A DNA stretch of 64,000 nucleotides from Microbotryum silenes-acaulis (GCA_003665825.1 QPFY01000004.1:1240001-1304000); one strand, 5' to 3'; counted from the stretch's first letter, positions 35,872 to 47,514 are shown. The notes: generated from the sequence alone by a model not told the origin. Made by a program: numbers and translations.

Positions 35872-37712
35872 TCATCCTCTGCCGACTTTACCCATGTAAC
35901 ACCCCTGCCTGATGTCAAGCTTAAGCTCGACACCCCGTCAGTCCTCAGTGAGGGTCACGACCACGTCAACCTCGGTGGCATGCACAACTCCCACGCGGAC
36001 GGCATGACGAACCCCTCCTTGATGTTCGAATTTGACCCAATCTCGACGACGCAGAACCAGCGGCAGCCCCAGTTCCAACATCATTCTTCCCACCTCTTTA
36101 ACAGCCACCCCAGTGCGTATTCAGCTTCGCCCTCGACGTCGCAGTGCTACTCTCCAGCCGAGTTTGCCAACTTGTTTGCGCTCGCGTCCAAGTCGAGCGC
36201 CTTCTCGGTTCCTTCAGCGACCGTCACTCCGTTGGCTGCGGCCGGCCTCGAGCATCTGTCCGACCTCGACCACAAAGGACCAAGCGCCAGCGACTCGATC
36301 GACTTGAGCCAATCCCTGTTTGAACGACTGCAATCATCGACCTCGGCGCATCTCATGGGTGGCTACGCGCCTTCGGCCTTTTCGTTCCAATCCGATTTTG
36401 ACCACCTTACGTCAGGGACCGGCGGCGAGGACACGCCCGCGACCTCCATCGACGAGACCATGTCGTCCTGCCAAGACTCCAAAGCTTTTTTGGACAGCAA
36501 TGGCGTTTTCCTCCCACATTCGCTGTTGGACGGTGGTTTGCACGAGGGCGACCCCCTCGGCCTTGGAAGGACGTTGATGTCCTCGCCGGGGTCCAACGAC
36601 TCGAACGAAGCGGAACTCGCCCACTCCGTCGGCACAACTGTGTCATCGAGATCCAGTTCTCGCAAGCGGAAACGGTCCAGGGCAGCCAACGAGGCGGAGC
36701 AGACTGTTGAGCATCTGCCAACGGGACAGGGACAAGGGCAGGGCCAGCGACGGTCAAGGACGAGCTCCGGCAGCAACGCTGCCACCGACGCCGAGCGACT
36801 CGCACCTTGGAACGGAAGTCGACGAGGCGCCACCGAGCAGTCAGAGCCGAGCACAAGCTCTCACGCAACGAACGGAGACGCGAAGTCCACGACGACGGCG
36901 ACAGCAACAGCAGCGGCAAAGGCGAGTACATCGGCATCATCACGAGGGTCAAGGAAGAAGAAAAGTGCTAGCAACAAGACGGCTTCCCCCGAAGCGTCGT
37001 CTCGCAAGCGCGGAGGCTCCGAGGTTCCAGCCGTTGAGGACGATCTTACGATCCGACCCTATGCGTGCAATTGGCCGCAGTGTCCCGCAAGACTGCGGTC
37101 CCTCGATCAGCGAAGTTCCAGTCGCTCTGGCTCATCGAGCACTTCAGTCCCTATTGAAGACGATTTGTCGACACCACCCTCGGAGGACATCCGGTTCAGG
37201 ACGATTCGGGAACTGCGAGAGCATTGTGCGGAACACACTCGACATGGGTTGGAGGGCGGGGAGACACCTTTTAGGTGTGCCTTGTACCCATGTGACAAGA
37301 CGTTCAAGGTGAGCTTTTCATATCGCACCCCTCTGCACCACGGATGCTGACCGGACGCACTTTCAACCCCTTTTTCCCCCAGTCCCTCGCGGGTCTACGG
37401 TTCCACTTCCAGAACGCCTCTGCGAACGGTCACTTTTTCGTCTCCTGCGAGGACGAGGAACCCGCCACGACAGAGGAGGTACCACCGCCGAAGAAGTTCA
37501 AGCTCTGTGTGCAACCTTCGGGGAGATCCGAGAAGTGTCCCATCCGAGGGTGCGCTAAGGCATTCCGACAACCCGCTGGCTTGAGCTATCATCTCGCGCA
37601 TACGCCCAACCACGACGTCTCGGAGAGCATGTTGGCCAGTTTTTCGGGTACCTTGCAGAGCAAGACCAAATGGTGGTTCGCCAAAGTCGGTCGCACCTTC
37701 GTCACCGGCTGA
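35221..37712 (+). CDS. C2H2 zinc-finger transcription factor
   Basis: Two exons, 35221-37308 and 37383-37712, 805 aa from the ATG at 35221 (in-frame stop at 35164 and no AG between). If the exon at 34716-34862 is used, the N-terminus differs. The first 600 residues are disordered and rich in Ser, Thr, Pro and Ala, with a (CAC)n-encoded Pro run, typical of fungal activators. A basic patch (SRKRKRSRAANEAEQ) near residue 485 could be a nuclear localisation signal. Three C2H2-like modules follow: CNWPQC...HCAEHTRH (from about 616), CALYPCDKTFKSLAGLRFHF...H (about 688-713) and CPIRGCAKAFRQPAGLSYH (about 748-773). The last two have the CxxxxC...GLxYH/GLxFH form found in Sfp1-like fingers. The intron splits finger two. 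Target genes are unknown. Confidence 0.8.
35356..35384 (+). repeat. CAC trinucleotide microsatellite in coding sequence
   Basis: A run of CAC units interrupted near the ends, read as Pro (CCA) in the zinc-finger frame, giving about eight consecutive prolines. The length may vary between strains without breaking the frame. Confidence 0.7.
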
Positions 37713-38279
37713 AGCCGCATCTTTCTATTCGTAAGAAATCTAAGGATCTATCTCCCATATCGTATAGCTTGCATTTCTCTTGGAAACCCCCTGAGCCTCT
37801 CTCTACTTGCTGTTTGTGAATATCTGTTATCTCGATAATGCTTCCCTCTACGTCTTTCCTTTCTCGCTTTACTTGCTTGTGTTTCTAGTCGGTTTGGTCC
37901 ACGCACACCCCCTCTCTCACATCTTGTGACTCTTTCCCATGACTCTTTCCCGTGCTTCTCTCCACTTGCATAGTACCGCAATACCATGGTTTTGACAAGA
38001 AAGACACTTTGTCGTGGTTTATATATCTTATCTTTGGCTGTGCTTCCGATCCATTAGAGAGTCGCACAAGTTTTGGAAAAAGCTTCCCATTCGGGCTTAT
38101 GAATTAGACCGACAAATACAAATAATACTGACTGGAACTTAGATCCAAGGTCACTGAGAGGAAAGGCTACAGAGTATATATACTAGCAGGATATCGACGG
38201 AAATGATACGATAGAGATCGGGAAGACTAGGCACGAATAGTATAAACAGATGATTATGTACAGGATAGGGAAGCCAGGA
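37713..38279. other. Convergent intergenic region
   Basis: About 570 bp between two converging stop codons. It is clearly more AT-rich than the genes and should hold both polyadenylation regions. No gene is seen. Confidence 0.5.
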
Positions 38280-40385
38280 TCAGGCGAGCCTCATGATCGG
38301 AGTGACGGTGCCGTTCGAATTTGTCGGTGAGGGCTTGTCAGTGGCAAAGAGACCGCCTTGGAGAGGATAGGCATTGAGCGCGACCTCGGTGATCCCAATT
38401 GATTCGGCAAACTCGACAATCTTGCACGGTCCAAAGGGTTCGCCCATGTCATTCCCGGGGACCATGGGCGAAGGTGCCCTCGAGTCATCGTCGCTCGATT
38501 CCGAAGCGCCGGAAGAGCAAGTCAAGCTCGGTGCTGATGACTCGGGTGACCTGTGAATTCGTGGTCGACGGAACAAAAGGCTCTCGTCGGCGTGGGACAG
38601 GCAACTGTCACTAGAAAGGTGATGGGGCAAGACGCCGAAGGTCGGCATCGTTTCAGTCTCCGGGCTGTAGGGGGAGCTCATTGTCGGGGAGGTATCGCCT
38701 TGGATCTGTGCCGTCGCAGGAGCTAGAGCGGCGAAGGAGAAAGATCCACTGAAGAGAGGGGCCGAGACGGACCGGTCACCGATGGCGGGCCTGGCGAAAA
38801 CGACCCCAACGGGGCGGGCGGCCTTGGGGCGGTCAAGGTAGGTCGAGCTCGACGAGTTGGACACGGCCGAAGCGCGGCGAGTTGAGCTGGAATCCTCGAC
38901 GTCCTCTGACGTGTACTTGCGATTCGTGTTGTTGGCAGAGGTATCCGAGAACGACGAACGCAATGCCGAGGCGACGGGGACGACTGCCTTGGCACCGGGC
39001 ATCGAAGACCGTCGCGCACAGTATTCATCGGCGTCGTGTGTTGTCGAATCACTCGGCATCGGTGGCAGGGAGAGCTCTCCAAGAATACCCTCACCAGAAC
39101 TGCTCTGTTTGACGATAAAGTCACGCAAAGCTTGTACGCACATCTCGGACGCACGGCGGCCTTCCTCGGCCTCTGCGAGACGAATACGCAGCCCTTGTAA
39201 ATGGAGGCGCAGGTCGTCAATATCGGCCACTTCGTCTTCGTGACCGGCGTCGAGGACGGCTTGTTGCGCAAGGTATGACTCGTAGTTGGCATTGGCGAAC
39301 TCGCTCGAAGAAGACCGTCGGCTCCACGATTCGAAGACAGCGACCGAGTCCTTGCGCCCGGCGGCGCGGAGTGGTGCTGAGGGCGGGTACGAGGAGTCAT
39401 CTTCGATCGCCGAGCCATGGCGACCACGCCGGCTCGAACTCGATTGGCGGCCGTGCTCAAGATCAAAGTCAAAATCACCTGCACCGATGAAGTCGGGTAC
39501 GCCGGTGACGAGCGAGGAGCGCCGGCTGGCGATCTTGGTCGTCGTTAGCCCGAGACGAAGCTCGCGCAGGCGGTTCATCCGGTCATCCTCCGCGAGCATC
39601 AGCTCGGAGGCGGCGTGGAGGCTGGCTGAACTACGGCGCTGGGCCAGCCGTTGCAGAGCGAAGGATCGAACCGAGCTCGGGCTGGAAGGAGGGTTCGGCT
39701 GCGGGGATTCGACAGCAAGTCCGAGGCCGGGGTTGGAGGGGGCATGGGCGACAGTGGTACCGTTGGGATTGAGGCCGAGCGACGACTTGCGCCGGGGAGC
39801 GCTGTCGAGAAAAGAGGATCGACGACCCGTGGAAGAGAAAGGGGGGCCGAGCGATTCAACCGAGGTGCGACGCGGACCGGCGGCCTGCAGGCTCATGATC
39901 ATACGGCGCTGATCGTCGAGCTTGCTTCGGAGCATCGCGACTTGATCCTGCTCGGCGCGGATTTTAGTATCGTTGTCGGCAGCACGCGCTTGCTCAGTTT
40001 CAAGCTCTGAAGCAAGCTTGGCCAAGGATGAGCGCAAAAGGTACACCTCAGAAGACTGGTCCTCGGTCGCAGACGAGACGAGCGCGCGTTGGGTCGCCCT
40101 CAGGTTCGCGACCTCTCGCGCGAGTTCGGCTTGAGCAGCCTTGGCGGCGGTAAGTTCGGCGTACATTGCGACCGGATCGTGTTCCTCGATGATCGTAGAA
40201 GTCCTGCTGGAGGCTCCGGAAAGCTTTGAAACGGGGTCGGCCCTCGCGATCTGGACAGAAGCGGCGGGCGTGTCCTCGCCGGCGACGGACGATCCGAGCA
40301 GCGCGCGCAGGCGTGCGTTCTCCTGAGTGAGCGATGTCATGACCTCCATCATGTCACGTTGGACAGAGTCGTTGGTATCAGCCAT
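38280..40385 (-). CDS. Coiled-coil protein, Ser-rich, unrecognised (701 aa)
   Basis: A single-exon coding frame from ATG at 40385 (MADTNDSVQRDMMEVMTSL). A CAG six bases upstream (TTTTCACAG) suggests a 5' UTR intron ends there; the frame itself extends further up without an ATG I trust. Residues 1-160 are coiled-coil (LTQENARLRALLG, AKAAQAELAREVANLRATQ, LRSSLAKLASELETEQ, QDQVAMLRSKLDDQRRMI). The middle is low-complexity with repeated RRSS motifs, candidate basophilic kinase sites. A second coiled coil is at IDDLRLHLQGLRIRLAEAEE near residue 410. The C-terminus has a better-ordered stretch (GPCKIVEFAESIGITEVALN). I do not recognise the family; length and composition suggest a fungal cytoskeletal or polarity scaffold, which is inference. 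Confidence 0.7.
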   Translation of the reverse strand: MADTNDSVQRDMMEVMTSLTQENARLRALLGSSVAGEDTPAASVQIARADPVSKLSGASSRTSTIIEEHDPVAMYAELTAAKAAQAELAREVANLRATQRALVSSATEDQSSEVYLLRSSLAKLASELETEQARAADNDTKIRAEQDQVAMLRSKLDDQRRMIMSLQAAGPRRTSVESLGPPFSSTGRRSSFLDSAPRRKSSLGLNPNGTTVAHAPSNPGLGLAVESPQPNPPSSPSSVRSFALQRLAQRRSSASLHAASELMLAEDDRMNRLRELRLGLTTTKIASRRSSLVTGVPDFIGAGDFDFDLEHGRQSSSSRRGRHGSAIEDDSSYPPSAPLRAAGRKDSVAVFESWSRRSSSSEFANANYESYLAQQAVLDAGHEDEVADIDDLRLHLQGLRIRLAEAEEGRRASEMCVQALRDFIVKQSSSGEGILGELSLPPMPSDSTTHDADEYCARRSSMPGAKAVVPVASALRSSFSDTSANNTNRKYTSEDVEDSSSTRRASAVSNSSSSTYLDRPKAARPVGVVFARPAIGDRSVSAPLFSGSFSFAALAPATAQIQGDTSPTMSSPYSPETETMPTFGVLPHHLSSDSCLSHADESLLFRRPRIHRSPESSAPSLTCSSGASESSDDDSRAPSPMVPGNDMGEPFGPCKIVEFAESIGITEVALNAYPLQGGLFATDKPSPTNSNGTVTPIMRLA

Positions 40386-41199
40386 TCTTCTGTGAAAAGT
40401 TACAGAGGGGGGCAAATGTAGAACGTCAGTACGAAGATCGGCTTTGCTGTCCGGCGCGGGGCACTGCCTCAACTGCAGTTCGCGAACGGTTTGCTGCGCA
40501 CCTTTGCTCGAGTGAATCGAGGTCGAAATCGAACCGTGCGGTGGGCGACGGTCGCGAGAGTGACGAAGTCGGGGCAAGACCAGCTTTGGCACGAAACGAC
40601 GAGTTGAGTAGACTGTGTAGCATCATGATGTTGAACGATCGCTCATCAGTTACATGAAAGAGAAGAGTCGGCGAAAGGCACAGGCAGTGCAGTGTCGACA
40701 GCGTTGCTCTCAGACTTGTCGTTTGAAACGGACGAACGCTCCAAAACGCTCAGACGCGCGCACGGGCCTCCCGGTCTCGCCGTGCGCGCCTCGCCCGCGC
40801 CCCAGCGCTCGCCGGCCATCCAGTCCGCCATGACCATGACATGTGACGACTCTAGATCCGATGCCAAGCGATGCGGTGTACTCACGTAGCAGTTGTGATT
40901 TTTTTTTGGTAGATCGAGGACAGAGGTCGAGTCACGGACAAGGTCGAGGCAAGGGGTTAAGAGTGGAAGTTGATTGGCGTATGCCGGGCGCAAGACTTCG
41001 CATGCGAGAGGAGCGGCGGGCAGCTATGGGTGACCGAAGAAAGGAGGTCCGACCGGCGGCGAGGAGAGCAAGTAAACGACTACGGCGCTGGGCGTGGGTC
41101 GAAGGTAAGAAGGACTCGTCAAGAGCTCGTCGAGGTATCAACAAAGAGGACGATGCAGGCGGAAAGTATCAGAGAGGTACGAGGTATCGAGCGGGAAAA

Positions 41200-41232
<33 letters not shown>

Positions 41233-43846
41233 GAGGAGAGGAGGGAGGGGAAGGTTACAAGGGGGCGACGCCAGGCGATCAGTCTCAAGCCCACGACGTC
41301 CGATTGATTCACCGAGCCACAAATGATCGGACAACGAATCGCGATCGAGGAAGCGGGTAGGTTCCGGAGAGGCCTGGAGCTCCCAAGACCAACAGCGAAG
41401 AGGACGGCCACAAAATTTAGCTCGTCTCAGGTCAATGTCTCGGACCCGGGAGCTGGCGCGGTGACCGCTCAGAGCTAAAGGCCGGATCTCGAGAGAGAGG
41501 GCGGGTCGGCCGGTGGCCGTTGCGGACGTCCGCAGCGCCATCTCAGTCCTGCGTTGCAGAATTTGCAGACTCCCCAGCCTATATAATACCTTTTTACCTA
41601 GACATGAATTTAATTTTAGGTCATGAGCCCTGCTGACGAGACCCTTTGCCCCTTTTTTCCAACCCAAGCTTTTCTGGCAAGATCTGCCGTGAAGAATCGT
41701 TTCTACGCATATCTTACATCAAAGGGAACTATGGTAAAAAGACACACTTCCGAAATCGTCAAAGTCCCGAATGTCGATACCCGATGATTTGTGCGACGTC
41801 CCAGGCCTGTTTATTCATGGTCTGGGACCATCTCGGGGCGTGGGGGCAGCAATGGTAGAGCCGACGCCTGCACGTGGGAGGTGCCTGTGACTCATCATCA
41901 GTGCAGTACGTGCGGCCTACCCCTGGCTTGCACTGCACTGTTGGCACGGTACCTACTGCCGCATGAGGACATGCGTGACTCGGGCCTGAGGATCGAGGCC
42001 CACTGCCCTTGCCGCGCGTGGCAGGCGATCATGGCCCAAAGGGGCAGGTTTCACTCTAATTTGATCGCTCTCGTCACGTGGCCCGGCGGCTCCGATCCCT
42101 CTTCTGCGTACGAACGGTGGCTTGCAAGAAGTTGGGCGAGGATTGGAACCACGAACATGGCCCACCTCTTTTTTTATTCAGCCAGTTACTAGTAGGTTCG
42201 CACCTGGGCTAATCGCCTTACGCAGATGGGGGTGAAGGTGAATTGCCCGCGAATTGGCCGGAGTCTGGATGTCTGGGCTCAGATCCCCCAAGAAGCTGAT
42301 GCTGGGCTTTGCAGCAGGCTACCGAAATGGATTGGTGACTTGCTGCGGACGGTTGGCTCTTCTTTGTACAAATCATGGGACCATGTCAGGTCCCAAGGAT
42401 TTTTAGGAAACTTGGAATCAGGCCAGATTCGAGTTTAAAAGCCTCCTGGACTGTGCGGCAGCATGGCAGACGGCAGCTGCAATCGATCGGCGTGGTAAAA
42501 AGTCGATCTCGGAACAGCATCGGTTCCAAACGCTCAAAGGCCAGGTAATCAGCGAGCCAGATGCACTCGCGGGGAGAGCAGAGACAAGTGGGAGCAAGAG
42601 GTGACTCGGGACTCAGAGGCATTATGTCCAGCCTGTCCTGGGTTGAAGGCGGGCGCGCGCAACGGGTTGAGCCTCCCCCGTGCATGCCGGCTGCCAAGCC
42701 TGCGCGCGGAGGTGCAGGAAGCGCCCTGTCGGCGGGCGAGATGCGAGGGTCGCCTCGAGCTCGGGTTCGGAAGTTCGGAAGTGGGCGTCCGGTGGCTAGC
42801 TGACCTGCTTACCAAGTTTCAGTTACCCCTACCTCTAGCGCCCACTGATTGGCTTTTGGTCCGGGTGGAAAGAATGTGAACACCGAGCGTCTCGTCTCCA
42901 AACACCTATGACCTTTACCTTCTTCGAGGTGCTACTTTCTTGTAACGTGATAATCCACGTGGCGGACTCGGCAGTCTCTTGGGTTCGAGCAAATATTCCA
43001 GAGCTCGGAGTCATTTGAAACTTATCATGATAGGATTAAATACACACTTTAAGACCGGGTGGTCGGACCTGCTTCTGTTTGAGCGGATTCCTACAGGTCA
43101 ATTCGCGAGCCCGGAAAACGCTGCGCATGCTTCCAGAATCCGACGAGGAACCGACCGGCCTGCCGGTTCGACAACAACCCAGCGCTCTGAGAGCATCACT
43201 TTCGTACATCTCTGCTTACTCTGGGCACCAAGGCTGAATGCTTCATACCCCATGAGAGAGCACGAGCTCCTGCTTTGGTTTTGACGTTCCACCTTACAAA
43301 CGCTTGTGAGTTTGGGGCTTAATGCCGATCCTCGACTTTCCATCGATGCCGGTCGATCGCCCCCGCGGCATCATGGATTCATGGTGCATCCCCGATTCTC
43401 CGACCGACCGCGCCAGCCGTTTCCCGCCGTTTCATTCTCCCCCAGAGTCCCATGTTTCACATCCGCCAACAGCAGTCCACGGCGCAAACACTTTCAAAGC
43501 CGGTCGGCCAGTGAGAAGATCGCCGCCTAATCTAGATCCGGACAGTTCACCACGTTGTCAACCCTAAAAGTTTGTCTACAAATTCGTAACTACCCAGCTC
43601 GCTTTCTCTCCCGCCGGGTAAGCGTGGGAATCCGGGTCGGTCGTACCGACTTCGCACTTTTGGTACACTCCGGATTCTCAGCTTGCTCCGAAGAGTTACG
43701 TAGCATCATCAAGATCGATAATCTGTACCAAATAAGAAGGTCCATGGCATCGTCAGAGAGAGGTTTGGGTTTTATACATCGGAAGCGCATAGGCTCCGAT
43801 ACTCAAGACCTCGCTTCCGGCTTGGGCGATCCGATCTAGGCATCCC
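40386..43846. other. Long gene-poor region with poly-G run
   Basis: About 3.5 kb with no supported gene. Roughly 40386-41300 is probably the leader and promoter of the coiled-coil gene at 40385 and holds the 32-nt poly-G run. The frames at 41791-42192 and 42549-42815 have no domain or splicing support. ArgJ ends at 43847. Confidence 0.5.
41200..41231 (+). repeat. 32-nt uninterrupted poly-G run
   Basis: All positions 41200-41231 are G on the plus strand, flanked by GCGGGAAAA and AGAGGAGAGG. It lies about 815 bp upstream of the coiled-coil gene (poly-C on that gene's sense strand). It can form intra- or intermolecular G-quadruplexes; the exact length is also prone to sequencing error. Confidence 0.95.
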
Positions 43847-45527
43847 TCACTCACCAGCATTGATTGAGATATACTCATGCGAAAAGTCGCACGTCCAGTA
43901 CGTTGCGCTTTCATCCCCGAGCCCAAGATCGACTTGGATCGCCAGATCCTCGCTCTTGAGGATCTCGCTCGCTCGCGCCTCGTCGACCTGTTCGGGTTCC
44001 CCGTTGACGAGCAGCTTGAGTTCGGCCGAACCGTCGACGGGGACGAACGAGACGGTCACTTTCGTTGGGTCGATGTCGAAACCGGGGTTCGAGTACCCGA
44101 CCGCGCAGAGGATGCGGCCCCAGTTGGCATCCTCGCCGTGCAATGCGCATTTGACGAGGGCGGATGTAGAAATCGTCGAGGCGATCTTATGCGCGGCTTC
44201 GTAGGTCGGTGACCCCTGTCATGATGAGCATTGCAGTCCCGACACCTGTCAGTGTCCCTTTTCGGAGTCTCAATTCACATATCGACTCCTCACCTTGACC
44301 GTAATCTTGACAAACTTTTCGGCGCCTTCACCATCCCTGACGACGAGCTGGGCCAACTCCGCCGCAAAGTCGGTCAGTTGGTCCCTAAACTTGACGTACT
44401 CGTCCGGTGTCGCATTTTCCGAGATTTCGACCGATCCACTGGCTCCGTTGGCCAGTACAACGATCGTGTCGTTGGTCGACATGTCGCCATCGACCGAGAT
44501 GGAGTTGAAGGAGCGATCGACGGCGTACGTGAGCGCGTCCTGCAGAGAGGCGGGGGTGACGGCAGCGTCGGTGGCGATCATGCCGAGCAGTGTCGCGTGC
44601 GGTGGGCCCATGTTGGGGTGGATCATCCCTGCTCCCTTGTCGATGCCGACCATCCTGACTTCCTTGCCGCCGAGTTCAAAGGACCGGGTGCGCAACTTGG
44701 GGAACGTATCGGTCGTCATGAAAGCCTTTGCGGCATCGAGCCAGGCCGAGTGGGTCGATCCCAACGTCGCGGTCGATGAGGTGATACCGTTAAGGATCTT
44801 CTTGATCGGTAGTAGTTGACCGATCACGCCGGTCGACATGACGAGGGTCCCCGTCGCGGAGGACGAGTTTGACTCGCCGAGGAACGAATCGAGTTGATCA
44901 CTCATGGCGCGAGCATCTTTGAGTCCCTGGGACCCCGTGACGGCGTTAGCGCACCCAGAGTTGACGACCAAACCTCGGGCGATTCCACGCCCTTTGGCGA
45001 GCACCTCTTTGGAAACGACGACGGGTGCGGCGACAAAGGCGTTGCGGGTGAAGGTGCCGGCGGCGGAGCAAGGGCGGTCCGAGATGATGACGCCCAAATC
45101 GAGGCGGGAGGGGTCCTTCTTGACACCGCAGTGGAGACCTGTTGCGACGAATCCGAGGGGAAATTTGGCCGCTGTTGAGTCAAAAGCAAAGCGCTGAGAT
45201 GTGAGGAGGTTTCCATCGCCGAGGATAATGAGGCAACGAGATAACGTCGGAGCGAGCAGGATCGCGCGCCAGGTCCGTCGAGAAAGGGATTGCAGAAGAT
45301 GAACATGATAACGGGAGATGTCAGTCCAAGCTCAAGGCAGTACCACCAACTTCAATTTGAAGACATCTCACCTGGGCTTTGCTCTGCGGCGCCGACGAAG
45401 ACGACGAAGAGGATGCGGAGGCTGCGGGCGGAGATGAGCTGGATGAGGATGCTGTAACGGCTGTACGCAGTGCCGAAGTGGACAGCAGTCGGGTGCCGAA
45501 GCGAGCAGTTGTAGATGCGGGCGGCAT
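43847..45527 (-). CDS. ARG7: Mitochondrial ornithine/glutamate N-acetyltransferase (ArgJ)
   Basis: Three exons (minus): 45527-45372, 45193-44294 and 44215-43847; 474 aa. The first exon is a presequence ([20 protein letters not shown], then Ser-rich), fit for mitochondrial import. The body has the ArgJ pattern: [46 protein letters not shown] and [20 protein letters not shown]. The last includes the autoproteolysis site, normally ATML and here ATLL, whose Thr becomes the N-terminal nucleophile of the beta chain. [16 protein letters not shown] follows. ArgJ moves the acetyl group from N-acetylornithine to glutamate in the cyclic arginine pathway. The Met-to-Leu change next to the nucleophile is conservative. 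The C-terminus is [11 protein letters not shown]; family members usually end INAxYRS/T, and a GTGAGT sits right at the last codons, so a final short exon may be missed. Intron 1 is 178 nt. Confidence 0.9.
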
Positions 45528-47099
45528 CGCTGCCGTAAGGGTCGGTGTAGGTGTCTCAGGTGGGTGTTCGGGTCGCAAGGTCGATCGTATCGCTCGGTGC
45601 CAAGTGGGGGTCCACTGGTCGGTCGGCACTGCATTCAGCACGTTCGCGCGGACCGGACCAGTTCGGACCAGTTCGGACCACTGGCAGTTCGTACCGGCAA
45701 ACCTCCTCTGCAGCTGACCTCCGAGGAGTCGTCTGACTGCCGAAAATTTGAACAGGTTCAGTAGAATTAATACACCAATTATCTTTTCCTTAGCTCTGTC
45801 TGTTTCCCATTGAGCTCAATCGCCAACTTTGGCCATATTATGTCAATAGTGTGCCAGTAGGTGCCTGTATGCCGGAGTCGCTTAGATGCGCTTAGATGCG
45901 CTTAATAGATGCCAGCTGCAGTGCCAGTGCCGGCCAAACAAATCTACTAATCTACTATCTACTAAAGACGTAACGGGAGACAAAGAACGTCAAAGAACGT
46001 CAAAGAATCTACTATCAACTCTATCTACTCTACTATCTACTAAACTACTAAATCTACTAAACTACTAAAAGAATCTGTCGCGTCAGACAAAGAACGTCAA
46101 AGAACAAAAGACAAACCACGTGGCGTGACGTCATCGGCAGCTCTCGGTCCAGCGCGTCCCAGCTAGCTAGCGCTGTTTCAGCATGGATCGGCCAGCAACA
46201 GACCGTTTCGCCTACGTTCGCCGAGGTTCCATTTTCCATCAAAGCAGCCTGGCACATGACTCTCTGCTTCCCGAAGCAGACTGAAACGACCTGTCTTGCG
46301 TGTCTTCCACATCGTAGCGTAGTTCCTTCAATTATCCAGTTCCTGCCACTGCCGAAATCTATGCCAGACCTCGGGTAGTGTCGGCCAGTGCGCCAATTCC
46401 GCCGTTAGGGGCCCCGCCAGCGTGTCACGGCTTGCCGACATTGGGCTTCACTCCACGACGTTCCGCGGCCTTCCGCGACATTCTATGAGCCCGGTTTAAC
46501 CTGAGGCGCAGGCTTCTCCATCTTTCTCCCTCCTGCTCTTCACAGCTTACCCATCGCACCTCATCCCATCGCCACCTCGAGCTCGCGACATCCGAAGCGG
46601 TCGTCGTGGAAGCTCTGCAACGAACACGGGACAAGTTTTCTCAAGAAATGGCTGCAGCATGCAGCATAGCTACGGATTCGAGTAAGTAACTTCATGAACT
46701 GTGCTCTTGGTGTGTTGTTGAGGAGCTAATGTAAAACTACCAAGCAGCAATTCCCTTCAACACGTCTTCTTTTCGAGTTGTTTTCCTTCACCATCAGCTG
46801 GTGACAAAAACTGATACGAAAAACAGACATTGGACGTCAGTGACACAGCGGAAGGATTGACTTCGTACGGTGGAGAATCCAGGTCATTGGGAGACTAAAT
46901 GTGAGTCTTCACTGCCATTGCTACAGATGGACAACAGCAAGAATACTGATAGTTGTAACGAATCACGCAAGAAAACAGGCTCTGGTTCCGTGAATTGCGG
47001 CTCACCATCCCTCGGTTCGGTGGAGTGACCTTCGTGTTGGTATCGCGCTCCCACGTGAGCTTCTCCTGCCGGCCACCACGAGGAACAGATCCGGGTTAA
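45528..47099. other. Intergenic with CTACTAA-rich stretch
   Basis: No gene seen. About 45940-46075 is AT-rich and built of irregular TCTACTA/CTACTAAA units and two GTCAAAGAAC copies (45985-46015), unlike the surrounding DNA. Positions 46100-47100 have no recognisable coding frame; they precede the Helitron helicase relic and may be part of that element. Confidence 0.5.
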
Positions 47100-47514
47100 T
47101 CAGACACGTTTATCCCGTCCCCGCGCTCGAACTGGACAATACGTCAATAGGCGAAAAAGTCGAATACTTCCGAGATCGAACAATTCTGGCGCCCAAAAAT
47201 TGGCAGGTGGATCAGATCAACGACATGGTGCTCGACCTGCTGCAAGACGAATCACTGTTCTTGATCGAGTACCTTCAGAGTCTCAACAGGTAAGAGTGTG
47301 TCTGGAGACGCCCGTCTTTTCTCACAGCCAGTCGTATGTCGCGTTGTGCCGAGCAACGAATGTGGAGGGTGTCAGAGTTTTGCTTCATCAGACTGAGAAC
47401 GGAGAAGCGGATAATGTTGAAATTAAGAGTTACCTCAAAGCTCCGAGCACATCATCGGGCTCCCAGAGAACAAAAAAAGAGTTCAGTGATGAAATGAAGG
47501 CTCTGTACATTTGA
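47100..47514 (+). pseudogene. Helitron/Pif1-type helicase relic, C-terminal
   Basis: Two frames match successive parts of the Pif1-like helicase of Helitrons. In frame 2, about 47102-47293: [20 protein letters not shown], then [10 protein letters not shown], ended by TAA. In frame 1, about 47296-47514: LETPVFSHSQSYVALCRATN, then VEGVRVL, which is helicase motif VI (usual form PVFSHGQLYVALSR). In intact proteins more than 100 residues lie between these two stretches, so an internal deletion plus frame change has removed the middle; the Rep and helicase ATPase motifs are not seen upstream. This is a dead fragment, which runs directly into the Helitron 3' end at 47450-47660. Confidence 0.75.

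Noticed and set aside
36363..36952. Minus-strand frames of 163 and 181 codons
   Set aside because: Antisense to the zinc-finger gene; the plus strand carries the C2H2 motifs and a phase-consistent intron.
41791..42192. 133-codon plus-strand frame with several Cys and Trp
   Set aside because: No domain, no good start context and an overlapping minus-strand frame of similar length; nothing connects it to a gene.
42950..43000. B-box-like GGGTTCGAGC, possible tRNA
   Set aside because: No A-box at the right distance and no acceptor-stem pairing; I cannot build a cloverleaf. I found no convincing tRNA or rRNA in the window, though a dedicated scan would be more reliable.
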